A DNA stretch of 64,000 bases from Nocardioides humi (lineage in GTDB: Bacteria; Actinomycetota; Actinomycetes; Propionibacteriales; Nocardioidaceae), in assembly GCF_006494775.1 (NCBI RefSeq), contig NZ_CP041146.1, forward strand, positions 4,340,001-4,404,000, read 5' to 3'. The position numbers and the translations under genes are program-made. A model generated the notes under the pieces. The model was not told the DNA's origin and made no database searches. It saw nothing but the letters and a program-made list of their open reading frames with translations. Below, one piece after another: positions 45,344 through 54,338 of the stretch. Each line of letters starts with the position of its first letter. The stretch's first letter is position 1.

Positions 45344-46243
45344 ATGACTACAGATGTGCAGGCAGGGCATCCCCCTGTGGCAGCCGACAAGCTCCGGGAT
45401 GGCCGGATGTATCGCATGCCGGTGGGATTCGGGCCCTCGGTCGGCCCGCGTCAGGGCCCGGACGGCACGAGGTTCAACGGTGAGTGGGCACGCACCGCGA
45501 CGGCGCACGTGTCCTATCGCACCGAGGCAGACGCCCTCGCGAGCGTCCTCCCGCCGGGATTCGCTCCCGCCGCGGACCCCATCGTCCGCGTCCAGACCCT
45601 GCAGAACACCGACTTCGCCTGGCTGGCGGGCCGCGGCTACAACTGGACGGAGGTGCTGTTCTCCGCGACTTACCACAGCGAGAAGGGCCCCGTCTCCGGT
45701 GACTTCGTCGCCGTGATGTGGGAGAGCAAGGCGGATCCGATCATCCCGGGACGTGAGGAGCTCGGCCTGCCGAAGCTCTTCGCCGACGTTCCCGACGTCC
45801 GGTCCGTCAACGGTCGCTCGTTCTCCACGGCCAGCTGGGACGGTTTCCAGTTCATGGAGATGACCCTGGAGGACCTGGTGGTCGGTCCGTGGCCGACCGA
45901 GAAGGAAGCCGACGCCGTCACCACCAGCCTCGGCCTGGGCGGCTCCGAGGGACGTCCGCGTCTCTACTACAAGTACATGCCCCGCACCGGCGACTGGGCG
46001 AACCCGGACGTCGCCTATGTCACCGTCGCTCCCGCCAGCAACTACGAGGTCAAGGTCCTCGAGTCGTGGACCGGCGACGGTGTGGTCGCGTTCAACCGGG
46101 CGCGATGGGAGGATCTGCCGACCTTCTGCAACATCGTGAACGCGATCGCGGATCTGCCGGTCCTGGAGTTCACGGGCGCCGGCTTCTCGCGAGCGCTGGT
46201 CGCGTTCAACGACCTCGCCGACAGCCAGCACATCCTTCCGTAG
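45344..46243 (+). CDS. Acetoacetate decarboxylase family protein (paralogue 1)
   Basis: This 299-residue protein has the ADC fold: MPVGFGPSVGPRQGP start, LPPGFAP, and GREELGLPKLFADV with a lysine near residue 143 that aligns with the Schiff-base lysine. It ends LVAFNDLADSQHILP. Its paralogue at 55237 shares FGPSVGPRQGP / FGPTVGPRQGP, DFAWLAGRGYNW and GREELGLPK. Members can decarboxylate, hydrate or catalyse aldol-type reactions through an imine. It follows the TRAP permease and may act early in the pathway. Start ATG 45344 after GAGAGAG. Confidence 0.88.
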   Translation: MTTDVQAGHPPVAADKLRDGRMYRMPVGFGPSVGPRQGPDGTRFNGEWARTATAHVSYRTEADALASVLPPGFAPAADPIVRVQTLQNTDFAWLAGRGYNWTEVLFSATYHSEKGPVSGDFVAVMWESKADPIIPGREELGLPKLFADVPDVRSVNGRSFSTASWDGFQFMEMTLEDLVVGPWPTEKEADAVTTSLGLGGSEGRPRLYYKYMPRTGDWANPDVAYVTVAPASNYEVKVLESWTGDGVVAFNRARWEDLPTFCNIVNAIADLPVLEFTGAGFSRALVAFNDLADSQHILP

Positions 46244-46269
46244 CGGACCGCGGACGACGTGCCCGCGCC

Positions 46270-46357
46270 GCGGGCCTCGCTCGAGGGTGTCCTCGGGCGA
46301 GGCCCGCAGCGGCGGGCCCGCCTCCGCGCCGCATGGCGGCTGGCGGCCCGCCGCTGC
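46270..46357. terminator. Two tandem hairpins between convergent genes
   Basis: Hairpin A pairs 46270-46285 with 46292-46307 (one mismatch in 16). Hairpin B pairs GCAGCGGCGGGCC (46306-46318) with 46345-46357, 13 bp perfect. They fill the 118-bp gap between the ADC-family stop and the reverse-strand alcohol dehydrogenase stop, so they likely stop both transcripts. There is no T-run. Confidence 0.7.
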
Positions 46358-46361
46358 GGGC

Positions 46362-47444
46362 TCAGAAGGTCAGCAGAGTACGCGCACCCACCGGGTTGTC
46401 CAGCTGCTCGAGCGCGCGGTTGACCTCGCTCATCGCGACGGTCTCGCTGAGCAGCGTGTCCAGGTCGAGCCGACCGTCGAGGTACATCCGGCAGTAGAGA
46501 GGGATGTCCAGGCGGAAGCGGGTGGAGCCCAACTTCGTGCCCTGCAGTCGCTTCTCCAGGAGAAGCTCGACGGCGGGAATGCTCACCTTCATCTCCGGTC
46601 GCGGCACGCCGACCATGGTGCAGGTGCCCATCGTGTCGAGCATCGCGAAGGCCTGCTCGATGGTCGCCTCGAGGCCGACCACCTCCAGTGCGTGGTCCAC
46701 GCCGACGCCGCCGGTCAGCTCTCGGACGGCCGCCACCGGGTCGTCCTCGGCGGCGTTCACCGTCTCGGTGGCGCCCATGCGGCGCGCCATCTCCAGCTTC
46801 TCCGGTATCCGGTCGACGGCGATGATCCGGGATGCGCCCACGAGGCGAGCACCCTGGACCGCGTTGAGGCCCACCCCGCCGCAGCCGATGACGGCAACGG
46901 TCTGGCCGGCCTGGACCCGCGCGGCGTGCCGGACGGCGCCGAGGCCCGTGATGCCGGCACAGCCCAACAGGGCGGCCTTGTCCAGCGGCATCTCCTCGGG
47001 GAGCCTCACCAGGGTGCGCTCGTGCACGAGCAGCTGCTCGGCGAAGCCGCCCAGGCCGACGAAGGGCTCGACGGGAGTGTCGCCCTGGCTGAGCCGCGGC
47101 GGCTGGCCGGCGGGACGTGCGCGGCCCTTGTTCTCGCAGTGGTGCAGCTGGCCGACCTGGCACCAGCGGCAGTGCCCGCAGAAGGAGGAGGCGCAGGTGG
47201 CCACGGGATCCCCCGGCCTCACGTAGGTGACGTTGCGGCCGACTGCCTCGACGATGCCGGAGACCTCGTGGCCCAGGACCAGCGGGAGAGGGAGGGGATT
47301 GGCGCCGTTCTGCATGGTGCGGTCGGTGTGACACACGCCCGAGGCGACGGTACGGAGGACGACCTCGTCGGGCGCGGGGTCGGCGAGCTCGACCTCCTCG
47401 ATGGACAGCTCGGACCCGAACTCGTGCAGGACAGCGGCTTTCAT
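46362..47444 (-). CDS. Zinc-dependent alcohol dehydrogenase (MDR family)
   Basis: This 360-residue enzyme has the catalytic zinc ligands in SGVCHTD (near residue 38) and GHEVSG (near 59), structural zinc cysteines in CGHCRWCQVGQLHHC, and the NAD site VIGCGGVGLNAVQGA (near 187). It oxidises an alcohol to aldehyde or ketone. Start ATG 47444, with its own promoter region shared with the leader ORF that opens the crotonase operon. It may act on P450-made alcohols. Confidence 0.92.
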   Translation of the reverse strand: MKAAVLHEFGSELSIEEVELADPAPDEVVLRTVASGVCHTDRTMQNGANPLPLPLVLGHEVSGIVEAVGRNVTYVRPGDPVATCASSFCGHCRWCQVGQLHHCENKGRARPAGQPPRLSQGDTPVEPFVGLGGFAEQLLVHERTLVRLPEEMPLDKAALLGCAGITGLGAVRHAARVQAGQTVAVIGCGGVGLNAVQGARLVGASRIIAVDRIPEKLEMARRMGATETVNAAEDDPVAAVRELTGGVGVDHALEVVGLEATIEQAFAMLDTMGTCTMVGVPRPEMKVSIPAVELLLEKRLQGTKLGSTRFRLDIPLYCRMYLDGRLDLDTLLSETVAMSEVNRALEQLDNPVGARTLLTF

Positions 47445-47463
47445 GGGTTGCTCCTCGACGCTC

Positions 47464-47502
47464 TTGCCAGTGCTCCGACGCTACCCTATATTTCTGATCA
47501 TG
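47464..47502 (+). promoter_or_regulatory. Promoter of the crotonase operon, leaderless
   Basis: TTGCCA (47464-47469) and TATATT (47487-47492) are 17 bp apart, with ATG 47500 seven bases after the -10. The segment TTCTGATCATGAA (47492-47504) is a palindrome around TGATCA and only loosely follows the island motif. Confidence 0.6.
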
Positions 47503-47592
47503 AACACCATAGATTCTTCGGAATCGTGCGTCCCTCCGAGGACTCGGGCGTGGTCCATGATGAGTGCAGGAACAACGGGAGGAGCGTTGTGA
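47500..47592 (+). CDS. 30-residue leader ORF coupled to the crotonase
   Basis: The frame starts MNTIDSSESC at the predicted transcription start (ATG 47500) and ends at TGA 47590-47592, overlapping the GTG start of the crotonase by 4 bp. It has no recognisable domain. Such a leaderless short ORF may act by translational coupling. It could equally be a chance frame, since the promoter and GTG would work without it. Confidence 0.35.
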   Translation: MNTIDSSESCVPPRTRAWSMMSAGTTGGAL

Positions 47593-48392
47593 GCGGTGCC
47601 CCCGAAGGCGTACACGTCGAACGTCGCGGTGACGCCCTGTGGGTAACCATCGACCGGCCGGAGCGACGCAACGCCTATGACCTGACGATGGCGCAGCGAA
47701 TGATCACGGCGTTCGAGAGCGCCGTCGACGTCGACGCGGTGGTTCTCACCGGCGCGGGCGGTGCCTTCTGCGCAGGCGGCGCCCTCGACCAGCTCGGTGA
47801 GCCCGATCCGGCTCAGCTGCGTGAGCTGTTCACCGCCTCGTGGCGGCTGGTGGACGCGATCCGCTCCTGCCCGCGTCCGGTGATCGCCGCCGTGGACGGC
47901 GCCGCGGCGGGTGGCGGCAACGAGCTCGTCGTCGCCTGCGACTTCGCCATCGCGACACAGCGCTCGACCTTCGGTCAGACCGGGCCGAGGGTCGGCTCCG
48001 CGCCGGTGCTCGGTGCCACGCAGGTGATGTCGGTGCAGATCGGCGAGAAGCGCGCCAAGGAGATGGCGATGCTGTGTCGGCGCTACTCGGCCGAGCAGGC
48101 GCTGACGATGGGCCTCGTCAACGAGGTCGTCGCGGACGGCGAGCTGGCCGAGGCCGTCGACCGTTGGCTCGGCGAGATCCATCAGCTCAGTCCGCGCTAT
48201 CTGGAGATCGCCAAGGTGTCCTCGAACCTGTGGTGGAACGCCGCGCGCGCCGACATGCACGCCGGCGTCACCAGCCTGATCCAGGCGATCGGCAGTGAGG
48301 ACATGCGCGAGGGTGCGAATGCCTTCCTGGAGAAGCGCCGACCCGACTTCCGCGGCCCGCGCCGCGACCCGAACGACACGGAGCCACGATGA
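47589..48392 (+). CDS. Enoyl-CoA hydratase/isomerase family, MenB/BadI-like
   Basis: This 267-residue crotonase starts at GTG 47589 (GGGAGGAGC upstream). NRP-like DRPERRNAYD, GAFCAGGALDQL and VDGAAAGGGNELVVACDFAIAT give the oxyanion hole. The segment FGQTGPRVGSAPVLGATQ and MAMLCRRYSAEQALTMGLVNEVV resembles dihydroxynaphthoyl-CoA synthase (MenB) and the ring-opening hydrolase BadI more than a plain hydratase. In this setting a beta-ketoacyl-CoA ring cleavage is an attractive role, but that is inferred. Its stop overlaps the acyl-CoA ligase start by 4 bp. Confidence 0.85.
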   Translation: MSGAPEGVHVERRGDALWVTIDRPERRNAYDLTMAQRMITAFESAVDVDAVVLTGAGGAFCAGGALDQLGEPDPAQLRELFTASWRLVDAIRSCPRPVIAAVDGAAAGGGNELVVACDFAIATQRSTFGQTGPRVGSAPVLGATQVMSVQIGEKRAKEMAMLCRRYSAEQALTMGLVNEVVADGELAEAVDRWLGEIHQLSPRYLEIAKVSSNLWWNAARADMHAGVTSLIQAIGSEDMREGANAFLEKRRPDFRGPRRDPNDTEPR

Positions 48393-50037
48393 CCTTCCGC
48401 CACTACCGCGACCTCGACCCCACCTTCGCCGACCGCTCGCAGTGGGCACTGCCCACGGTGCTGCGCCACCACGCCGCCGAGCGCGGCGACGCGATCTGGC
48501 TGGACGCGCCCGAGGAGGGCGCGACCTGGACCTACGCCCAGATGCTCGCCGCCGGTGAGGCGGTCGGCCGCTCCTTCCTGGCCGCCGGTGCCCGCCAGGG
48601 CGACCGCGTGGTGCTGGTGGCCGCGAACTCCTCGCGGTTCGTGCGCACCTGGATCGGTACGGCGATGGCCGGCCTGGTCGAGGTGCCGATCAACACCGCC
48701 TACGAGCACGACTTCCTGGCCCACCAGGTCGGCACGGTCGAGGCGAGGCTGGCCGTCATCGACGACGTCTTCGCCGAGCGGTTCGTCGCCATCGCCGGCG
48801 CGGCCAAGGACATCACGAAGTTCTGGGTGATCGACACCGGCAGCCAGGACAAGGCGATCGCCGTCCTCAGGGAGCACGGTTGGCAGGCGGCTGCGTGGGA
48901 TGAGCTCGAGAAGCCCGTCGAGGGCGTCGATCTGCCCGTCGTCCGGCCGCAGGACCTGGCCTCGGTGCTGTTCACCTCGGGGACCACCGGACCGTCCAAG
49001 GGCGTCGCCATGCCCCATGCGCAGATGTACTTCTTCGCCGACGAGTGCGTCTCGCTGGTCCGCCTCACCGCGGACGACACCTGGATGGCGCTCACCCCCC
49101 TGTTCCACGGCAACGCCCAGTTCATGGCCGCCTATCCGACCCTCGTCGCGGGCGCCCGCTTCGTCGTCCGGAGCCGATTCTCGGCCAGCCGATGGATCGA
49201 CCAGATCCGCGAGAGCCGGGTGACGGTCACCAACTTCATCGGCGTGATGATGGACTTCGTCTGGAAGCAGGATCGCCGCGAGAACGACGCGGACAACCCG
49301 CTGCGCTGCGTGTTCGCGGCGCCGACGGCGTCCTCGATCGTTGGCCCCATGAAGGAGCGCTACGGCATCGAGGCGTTCGTCGAGGTCTTCGGTCTCACCG
49401 AGACGTCCGCCCCGATCATCAGTCCGTACGGCGAGGACCGCCCCGCCGGCGCCGCCGGCCTGGCTGCCGTCGACTGGTTCGACGTCGAGCTGGTGAACCC
49501 GGAGAACGACGAGCCGGTGGCGGTCGGTGAGGTCGGCGAGCTGGTGATCCGGCCGAAGGTGCCGTTCATCTCCTCGATGGGCTACTTCAACATGCCCGAC
49601 AAGACCGTCGAGGTCTGGCGCAACCTGTGGTTCCACACCGGTGACGCGCTGAGGCGGGACGAAGACGGCTGGTTCTACTTCGTCGACCGGTTCAAGGACG
49701 CGCTGCGTCGTCGTGGCGAGAACATCTCCTCCTACGAGATCGAGACCTCGGTGCTGGCCCACCCCGGCGTCGTGGAGACCGCTGTGATCGCCGTCCCGGC
49801 CTCGACGGAGGCCGGCGAGGACGAGGTGATGGCCTACGTGATCCTGGCCGAGGGAGCCGACCTGACCCCCGAGGAGCTGTGGGAGCACTGCGACGGCCGG
49901 ATACCGTCGTTCGCGGTGCCGCGGTTCCTGCGCTTCGTCGACGATCTCCCGAAGACCCCTCCCAGCGGGTGCAGAAGGCCAAGCTTCGTGAGCTCGGTGT
50001 CACGGAGGACACCCACGACCGTGCGGCGGCCCGCTGA
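48389..50037 (+). CDS. Acyl-CoA synthetase (AMP-forming), one apparent frameshift
   Basis: This ligase of about 549 residues activates a carboxylic acid to its CoA ester. The AMP motif is LFTSGTTGPSKG (near residue 193), VFGLTETSA (near 332) and the hinge/lysine region is GWFYFVDRFKDALRRRGENISSYEIE. The frame breaks at CCCC 49956-49959; one C gives KTPSQRVQKAKLRELG and a normal stop at 50037. It starts at ATG 48389 and its gene overlaps the crotonase. The following lyase, dehydrogenase and MaoC genes form one CoA-ester operon. Confidence 0.88.
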
Positions 50038-50038
50038 C

Positions 50039-50922
50039 GTGCACCCCTACCGCACCGTCCTGTTCGTCCCGCGCACAAGCCGGAGTGGGCGGCGAAGGCG
50101 GCCGCGTCCGGCGCCGACTGCGTGGTCCTCGACCTGGAGGACTCGGTCCCGGGCGATCTGAAGGCCTCGGCCCGGGAGATGGCGCGGACGACGCTCGCGG
50201 AGCTGCGCGCGCAGCACGCGCGGCTCGGCCTGTTCGTCCGACCGAACGCGCTGGCCACGCGGCTGGCCGGGGCCGACCTGGAGGCGGTGGTCTGTCCGGA
50301 GCTCGACGGACTGTTCACGCCGAAGATCGAGGACGGCACCGACGTGCTGCGCTGGGGGACGCTGATCGACTGGTTCGAGGCCCGCAACGGCGCCGAAGGG
50401 CTGGAGATGATCGTCCCGGTCGAGATGGTCGGCGCGATCACCAACTGCTTCGAGATCGCCGCCGCCTCGCCCCGGGTCGGCGCGATGATCGGGCCGACCT
50501 CCGAGCACGCCGACATCGCCCGCGCGGTCGGATACCGGCAGTCCCCGGAGGGCTCCGAGACGCTCTACCTGCGCAGCAGGATCCTGCTGGCCTGCCGGCA
50601 GAACGGACTGCACCCGCTCACCGGACTCTGGGAGGACCTGGCCGATCTCGACGGGTTGCGAGCCTTCGCCGACTACGGACTGCAGCTCGGCTTCCGCGGC
50701 CAGGTGATCATCCACCCCTCGCACGTCGCGGTGGTCAACGAGGTCTACACCCCCTCCGATGCCGACATCGCCTACTACGAGGACCTGGTCGCGACTGTCG
50801 AGAAGGCGACGGCCGAGGGACACGGTGCCGTGCGCTTCCGGGGCCAGCACGTCGACCTGGCGCACGCCGACAAGGCCCGTGACTGGCTGGCCCACGCGCG
50901 CCAGGTCCGCGGCGAGGCGTGA
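50039..50922 (+). CDS. HpcH/HpaI aldolase-citrate lyase (CitE-like), one apparent frameshift
   Basis: CitE-like enzymes cleave or form C-C bonds in beta-hydroxyacyl-CoA or malyl-CoA-type compounds. GTG 50039 opens VHPYRTVLFVP; the frame breaks at CCC 50068-50070, and one C restores AHKPEWAAKAAASGADCVVLDLEDSVPG, which holds the Mg-binding glutamate region. Further motifs are LFVRPNALAT, FTPKIEDG and IHPSHVAVVNEVYTPSDADI. The stop overlaps the acyl-CoA dehydrogenase start. It may release acetyl-CoA, propionyl-CoA or glyoxylate late in the pathway. Confidence 0.85.
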
Positions 50923-52086
50923 TGGACTACACCCCTGATCCCGTCCACGAGGACATCCGCCGGGCGGTACGGGCGCTGTGCCAGGCGTTCCCCGACGAGT
51001 ACTGGCTGGAGCGCGACGAGAGGCACGAGTTCCCCTGGGAGTTCTACGCGGCCATGACCGAGGGTGGCTGGCTCGGCCTGACCGTGCCCGAGGAGTACGG
51101 CGGCGGGGGATGGGCGTGACCGAGGCCGCGATCGTGGAGCGCGAGATCGCCGCGTCCGGTGCCGGCATGGGCGGCTGCAGCTCGGTCCATATCGGCATCT
51201 TCGGCTTCGAGCCGATCCTGCAGCATGCGAGCGAGGACTTGAAACAGCGGTTCCTGCCGCGGGTGCCGAAGGGGGACCTCCAGATCTCCTTCGCCGTCAC
51301 CGAGCCCGACGCCGGAACCGACACGACCGCGATCTCCACCTTCGCCACGAAGGTCGACGGCGGGTGGTCGGTCAGTGGCAAGAAGGTGTGGATCTCGAAT
51401 GCCCGCCAGGCGGAGCGGATGCTGCTGCTGGCCCGGACCACGCCGAAGGACCGGTGCGAGCGGAGGACCGACGGCCTCACCGTGTTCTTCGCGCCGATGG
51501 ATCGCGAGCGGGTGACCGTTCGGCCGATCCCGAAGATGGGCCGCAACGCGGTGGACAGCAACGAGCTCTTCATCGACGAGCTGTTCGTCGCAGACGAGGA
51601 CGTCGTCGGCGAGGTCGGCCGGGGGTTCGAGGTGATCCTCACCGGCCTCAACGCCGAGCGTGTGGTCGCCGCCAACGCGATGCTCGGCATCGGCGAGGCC
51701 GCGCTGCGCCGCGGCGTCCGGTACGGCCGGGAGCGGGTCGTCTTCGGTCGTCCGATCGGACAGAACCAGGGCCTGGCCTTCCAGCTCGCGGAGGCGAAGA
51801 TCCGGCTCGAGGCCGCCGACGCGGTTCTCCGCAAGGCGACCTGGATGGTCGATCGGGGTCTGCCCTGCGGCGCGGAGGCGAACTATGCGAAGTGGCTCTG
51901 TGCCGAGGCCGGCTATCAGGCGGCCGACGTCGCGCTGCAGGTACACGGCGGCATGGGCTACAGCCGCGAGTACCACGTGGAGCGGTACTTCCGCGAGGCG
52001 CGCCTGATGCGGATCGCACCGATCAGCCAGGAGATGGTCCTCAACTACGTGTCCGAGCACGTGCTCGGCCTGCCCGCAGCTACTGA
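50922..52086 (+). CDS. Acyl-CoA dehydrogenase, two apparent frameshifts
   Basis: This flavoenzyme of about 387 residues introduces the alpha-beta double bond in an acyl-CoA. LTVPEEYGGGG, then after the GGGGG at 51105-51109 the frame changes; one G gives GGMGVTEAAIVEREIA. The FAD/substrate motif FAVTEPDAGTDTT (near residue 127), KVWISNA and VHGGMGYSREYHVERYFREARLMRI are typical. A second break at CCC 52073-52075, fixed by one C, gives the ending LGLPRSY and TGA 52086. Without that fix it reads through into MaoC, which has its own start and ribosome binding site. Confidence 0.85.
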
Positions 52087-52114
52087 CGCGACAACACCCA
52101 CCCGAGGAGCAAGC

Positions 52115-52585
52115 GTGCGCGGTCTCTACTTCGAGGAGTTCGAGGTCGGCAGGGTCTACAAGCACGCGTTCCGCCGCACCGTCACGGAGATGGACAACGT
52201 CCTCTTCACCTCGTTGACGATGAACGTCGCGCCGATCCACCTCGATGCCGAGTACGCCAGGTCGACGATCCACGGCCGGCCGCTGGTCAACAGCCTGTTC
52301 ACCGTCGCCCTGATCGGCGCCTTCCACGTGCCCGAGCTGACCATGGGCACCACCCTGGGCAACCTCGGCTACGAGGAAGTCCGGTTCCCGGCGCCGGTGT
52401 TCCACGGGGACACCCTGCGGGGCGAGACCACGATCCTCGACAAGCGGCTGTCGAGCAGCCGCACCGACTCGGGCATCGTCTGGTTCGAGCACCGCGGCTA
52501 CAACCAGCGGGACGAGCTGGTGATGACCTGCAGGCGCGCGGGGCTGATGTCGGTGATCCCGGACGGTGGCATCCCCGAGGACTGA
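52115..52585 (+). CDS. MaoC-like (R)-specific hydratase
   Basis: This 156-residue hot-dog protein begins at GTG 52115 preceded by GAGGAG at the right distance. FEEFEVGRVYKHAFRRTVTE and NVAPIHLDAEYA...GRPLVNSLFTVALI correspond to the MaoC hydratase region. It hydrates enoyl-CoA to the (R)-3-hydroxy form, the step after the acyl-CoA dehydrogenase. The apparent upstream fusion comes from a frameshift and is not natural. The reverse-strand LLM gene ends eight bases away. Confidence 0.82.
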   Translation: MRGLYFEEFEVGRVYKHAFRRTVTEMDNVLFTSLTMNVAPIHLDAEYARSTIHGRPLVNSLFTVALIGAFHVPELTMGTTLGNLGYEEVRFPAPVFHGDTLRGETTILDKRLSSSRTDSGIVWFEHRGYNQRDELVMTCRRAGLMSVIPDGGIPED

Positions 52586-52592
52586 GCGGTGA

Positions 52593-53513
52593 TCAGACCT
52601 CGGCGGCGAGGCCCCGAACCTCCTCGCCCCACCGCTGCACCGCCTCCAGGCAGGCTGTCAGTGACGACGCCGGAGGGCGCAGCACCGCCGTGGTGGCGCC
52701 GGCCTCGCTCAGCGCGGCAAGAGCATCGACGTGCTGCTCGAGCGGCGCGTCGAGCGCCAGCCGGGCGTCGCCCGGTACGTCGACCTGGACGGTGAGCGAG
52801 CTCGGCTCGCGCCCGGCCTCCTCGGACCGGGCGTGAAGGTCCGCCACGCCGGCAGCGAGCCCGGCCAGGTCGGACAGCGGCGCGGTCCGGTTCCCGGCGC
52901 TCCAGCTCGCGTCGTAGATCATCGGCGACCATCCGTCGCCGACGGTGGCCGCTCGTCGACGCGAGGCCGCGCTGTTGCCGCCGATCAGCAACGGCAACCG
53001 GTCCTGCACCGGGTCGGGATCGAGCACCACCGTGCCGTGGTAGCCGTCGTTGACGACCGGGTGATCATGGGCTCCCCACGCGCTGCGCAGCAGGGACAGG
53101 CAGGCGTCGACATCCTCGTTGCGGCGGGCGAAGTCCTTGCCCAGGACGCTGAACTCCGAGCGCAGGTAGCCGGCGCCGACGGTCATCGAGAGCCGACCGT
53201 CGCTGAGGCGGTCCACGGTGGTGGCCTGCTTCAGCGTGAGCCACGGGCTCCGGTAGGGGAGTACCGCGAGGTAGGTGAGCAGGTGGATCCGATCGGTGAC
53301 GCCGGCCACGAATGCCAGGGCGGTGAGGGGGTCGAACGCCCCGTGCCCGCCGTGGTCGACCCACTGCCGGCTCGGTGCGGGGTGGTCGGCGAAGCCGATC
53401 GCGTCGAATCCCGCTGTCTGCGCCGCGCGGGCGACGGCGAGCGTGCCCGCAGCGTCGCTGAGCCCGGGTGCGCACGCGGGCTCGGCGAGCGGGTGCAGCA
53501 GGACGACCCGCAT
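52593..53513 (-). CDS. LLM-class flavin/F420 oxidoreductase
   Basis: This 306-residue luciferase-like enzyme shows FDAIGFADHPAPSRQWVDHGGHGAFDPLTALAFVAGVTDRIHLLTYLAVLPYRSPWLTLKQATTVDRLSDGRLSMTVGAGYLRSEF, the classic LLM pattern, and LPLLIGGNSAASRRRAA. It is the last gene of a four-gene reverse operon (isomerase-like, SnoaL, SDR, LLM). ATG 53513 overlaps the SDR stop by one base. Immediately after an SDR, it could oxygenate the ketone (type II Baeyer-Villiger-like) or act as an F420-dependent dehydrogenase. Confidence 0.85.
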   Translation of the reverse strand: MRVVLLHPLAEPACAPGLSDAAGTLAVARAAQTAGFDAIGFADHPAPSRQWVDHGGHGAFDPLTALAFVAGVTDRIHLLTYLAVLPYRSPWLTLKQATTVDRLSDGRLSMTVGAGYLRSEFSVLGKDFARRNEDVDACLSLLRSAWGAHDHPVVNDGYHGTVVLDPDPVQDRLPLLIGGNSAASRRRAATVGDGWSPMIYDASWSAGNRTAPLSDLAGLAAGVADLHARSEEAGREPSSLTVQVDVPGDARLALDAPLEQHVDALAALSEAGATTAVLRPPASSLTACLEAVQRWGEEVRGLAAEV

Positions 53514-54301
53514 CAGGCGTGCGAGCCGCGCCAGGCGAGTGATCCACCGTCGACCGCGACCGTGGTGCCGGTGAGGAAGGTGGACTCGTCGCCGGCCAGG
53601 AACGCTGCCACGTTCGCGACCTCCTCGACGCTGCCGGCGCGAGGGATCAGGTGCGAGGCGGTGAGGAACCGGTCCAGCGCCTCCTTGTCGTCGGCGGCCT
53701 CGATGAACTGGCGGCGCATGGGGGTGTCGGTCGTGGCCGGACAGAACGCGTTCACCCGGATGTCGGGAGCCAGGTCGATCGCCGCGACGCGGGTCAGCTG
53801 CAGAACGGCCGCCTTGGAGACGCAGTAGGCCGGGTGCTCGGGATAGCCGGTCATGCCGGCGACGGAGCCGGCGTTGACCACCGCGGGGTTCCGCGTGGAG
53901 GCGCGCAGCAGGGGGGCCGCCGCCTTGGTGGCCATCCACATGGCCTTGAGGTTCACGTCCATCACCGCCGTCCAGGTGTCCAGCGTCAGCGACTCGATGG
54001 TGGTCTGGCCCTGCAGCAGGGTGTCGGTGATGCCGGCGTTGTTGACCAGCACGTCGAGCCCGCCCGCCGCGTCCGCGGCGTCGTGCACCATCTGCACCAC
54101 CTGGTCGCCGTTCCGGAGATCGACCTGCACGAAGGTGGCCGTGCCGCCCAGGCCCTCGAGCAGGCGCACCGTCTCCGCCCCGTTGTCCGCGTCGAGGTCG
54201 GCCACCACCACGTGGCCGCCTCCGCGACGGACGAACTCCTGGGCGATGGCACGGCCGATGCCCTGGCCGGCGCCGGTGATCAGGCTGGTCTTGTTCTGCA
54301 C
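53513..54301 (-). CDS. Short-chain dehydrogenase/reductase (paralogue 2)
   Basis: This 262-residue SDR has ITGAGQGIG (near residue 9), NNAGI, NAGSVAGMTGYPEH with the catalytic serine, and YCVSK. It matches the SDR at 34614 over nearly its full length, including VNLKAMW and the VDGGSLAWRG ending. The ending is one of the clearest marks of duplication in this island. It probably oxidises a hydroxyl introduced by the divergent P450. Start ATG 54301. Confidence 0.88.
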   Translation of the reverse strand: MQNKTSLITGAGQGIGRAIAQEFVRRGGGHVVVADLDADNGAETVRLLEGLGGTATFVQVDLRNGDQVVQMVHDAADAAGGLDVLVNNAGITDTLLQGQTTIESLTLDTWTAVMDVNLKAMWMATKAAAPLLRASTRNPAVVNAGSVAGMTGYPEHPAYCVSKAAVLQLTRVAAIDLAPDIRVNAFCPATTDTPMRRQFIEAADDKEALDRFLTASHLIPRAGSVEEVANVAAFLAGDESTFLTGTTVAVDGGSLAWRGSHA

Positions 54302-54338
54302 GATTTCCTCGTTCCTGGGTTCGGATGGTCGGCGGTCG

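Noticed and set aside
50978..52585. A single long frame joining acyl-CoA dehydrogenase and MaoC hydratase
   Set aside because: MaoC has its own GTG at 52115 with GAGGAG upstream, and one missing C at 52073-52075 recreates the natural dehydrogenase stop at 52086, so the fusion is an artefact.
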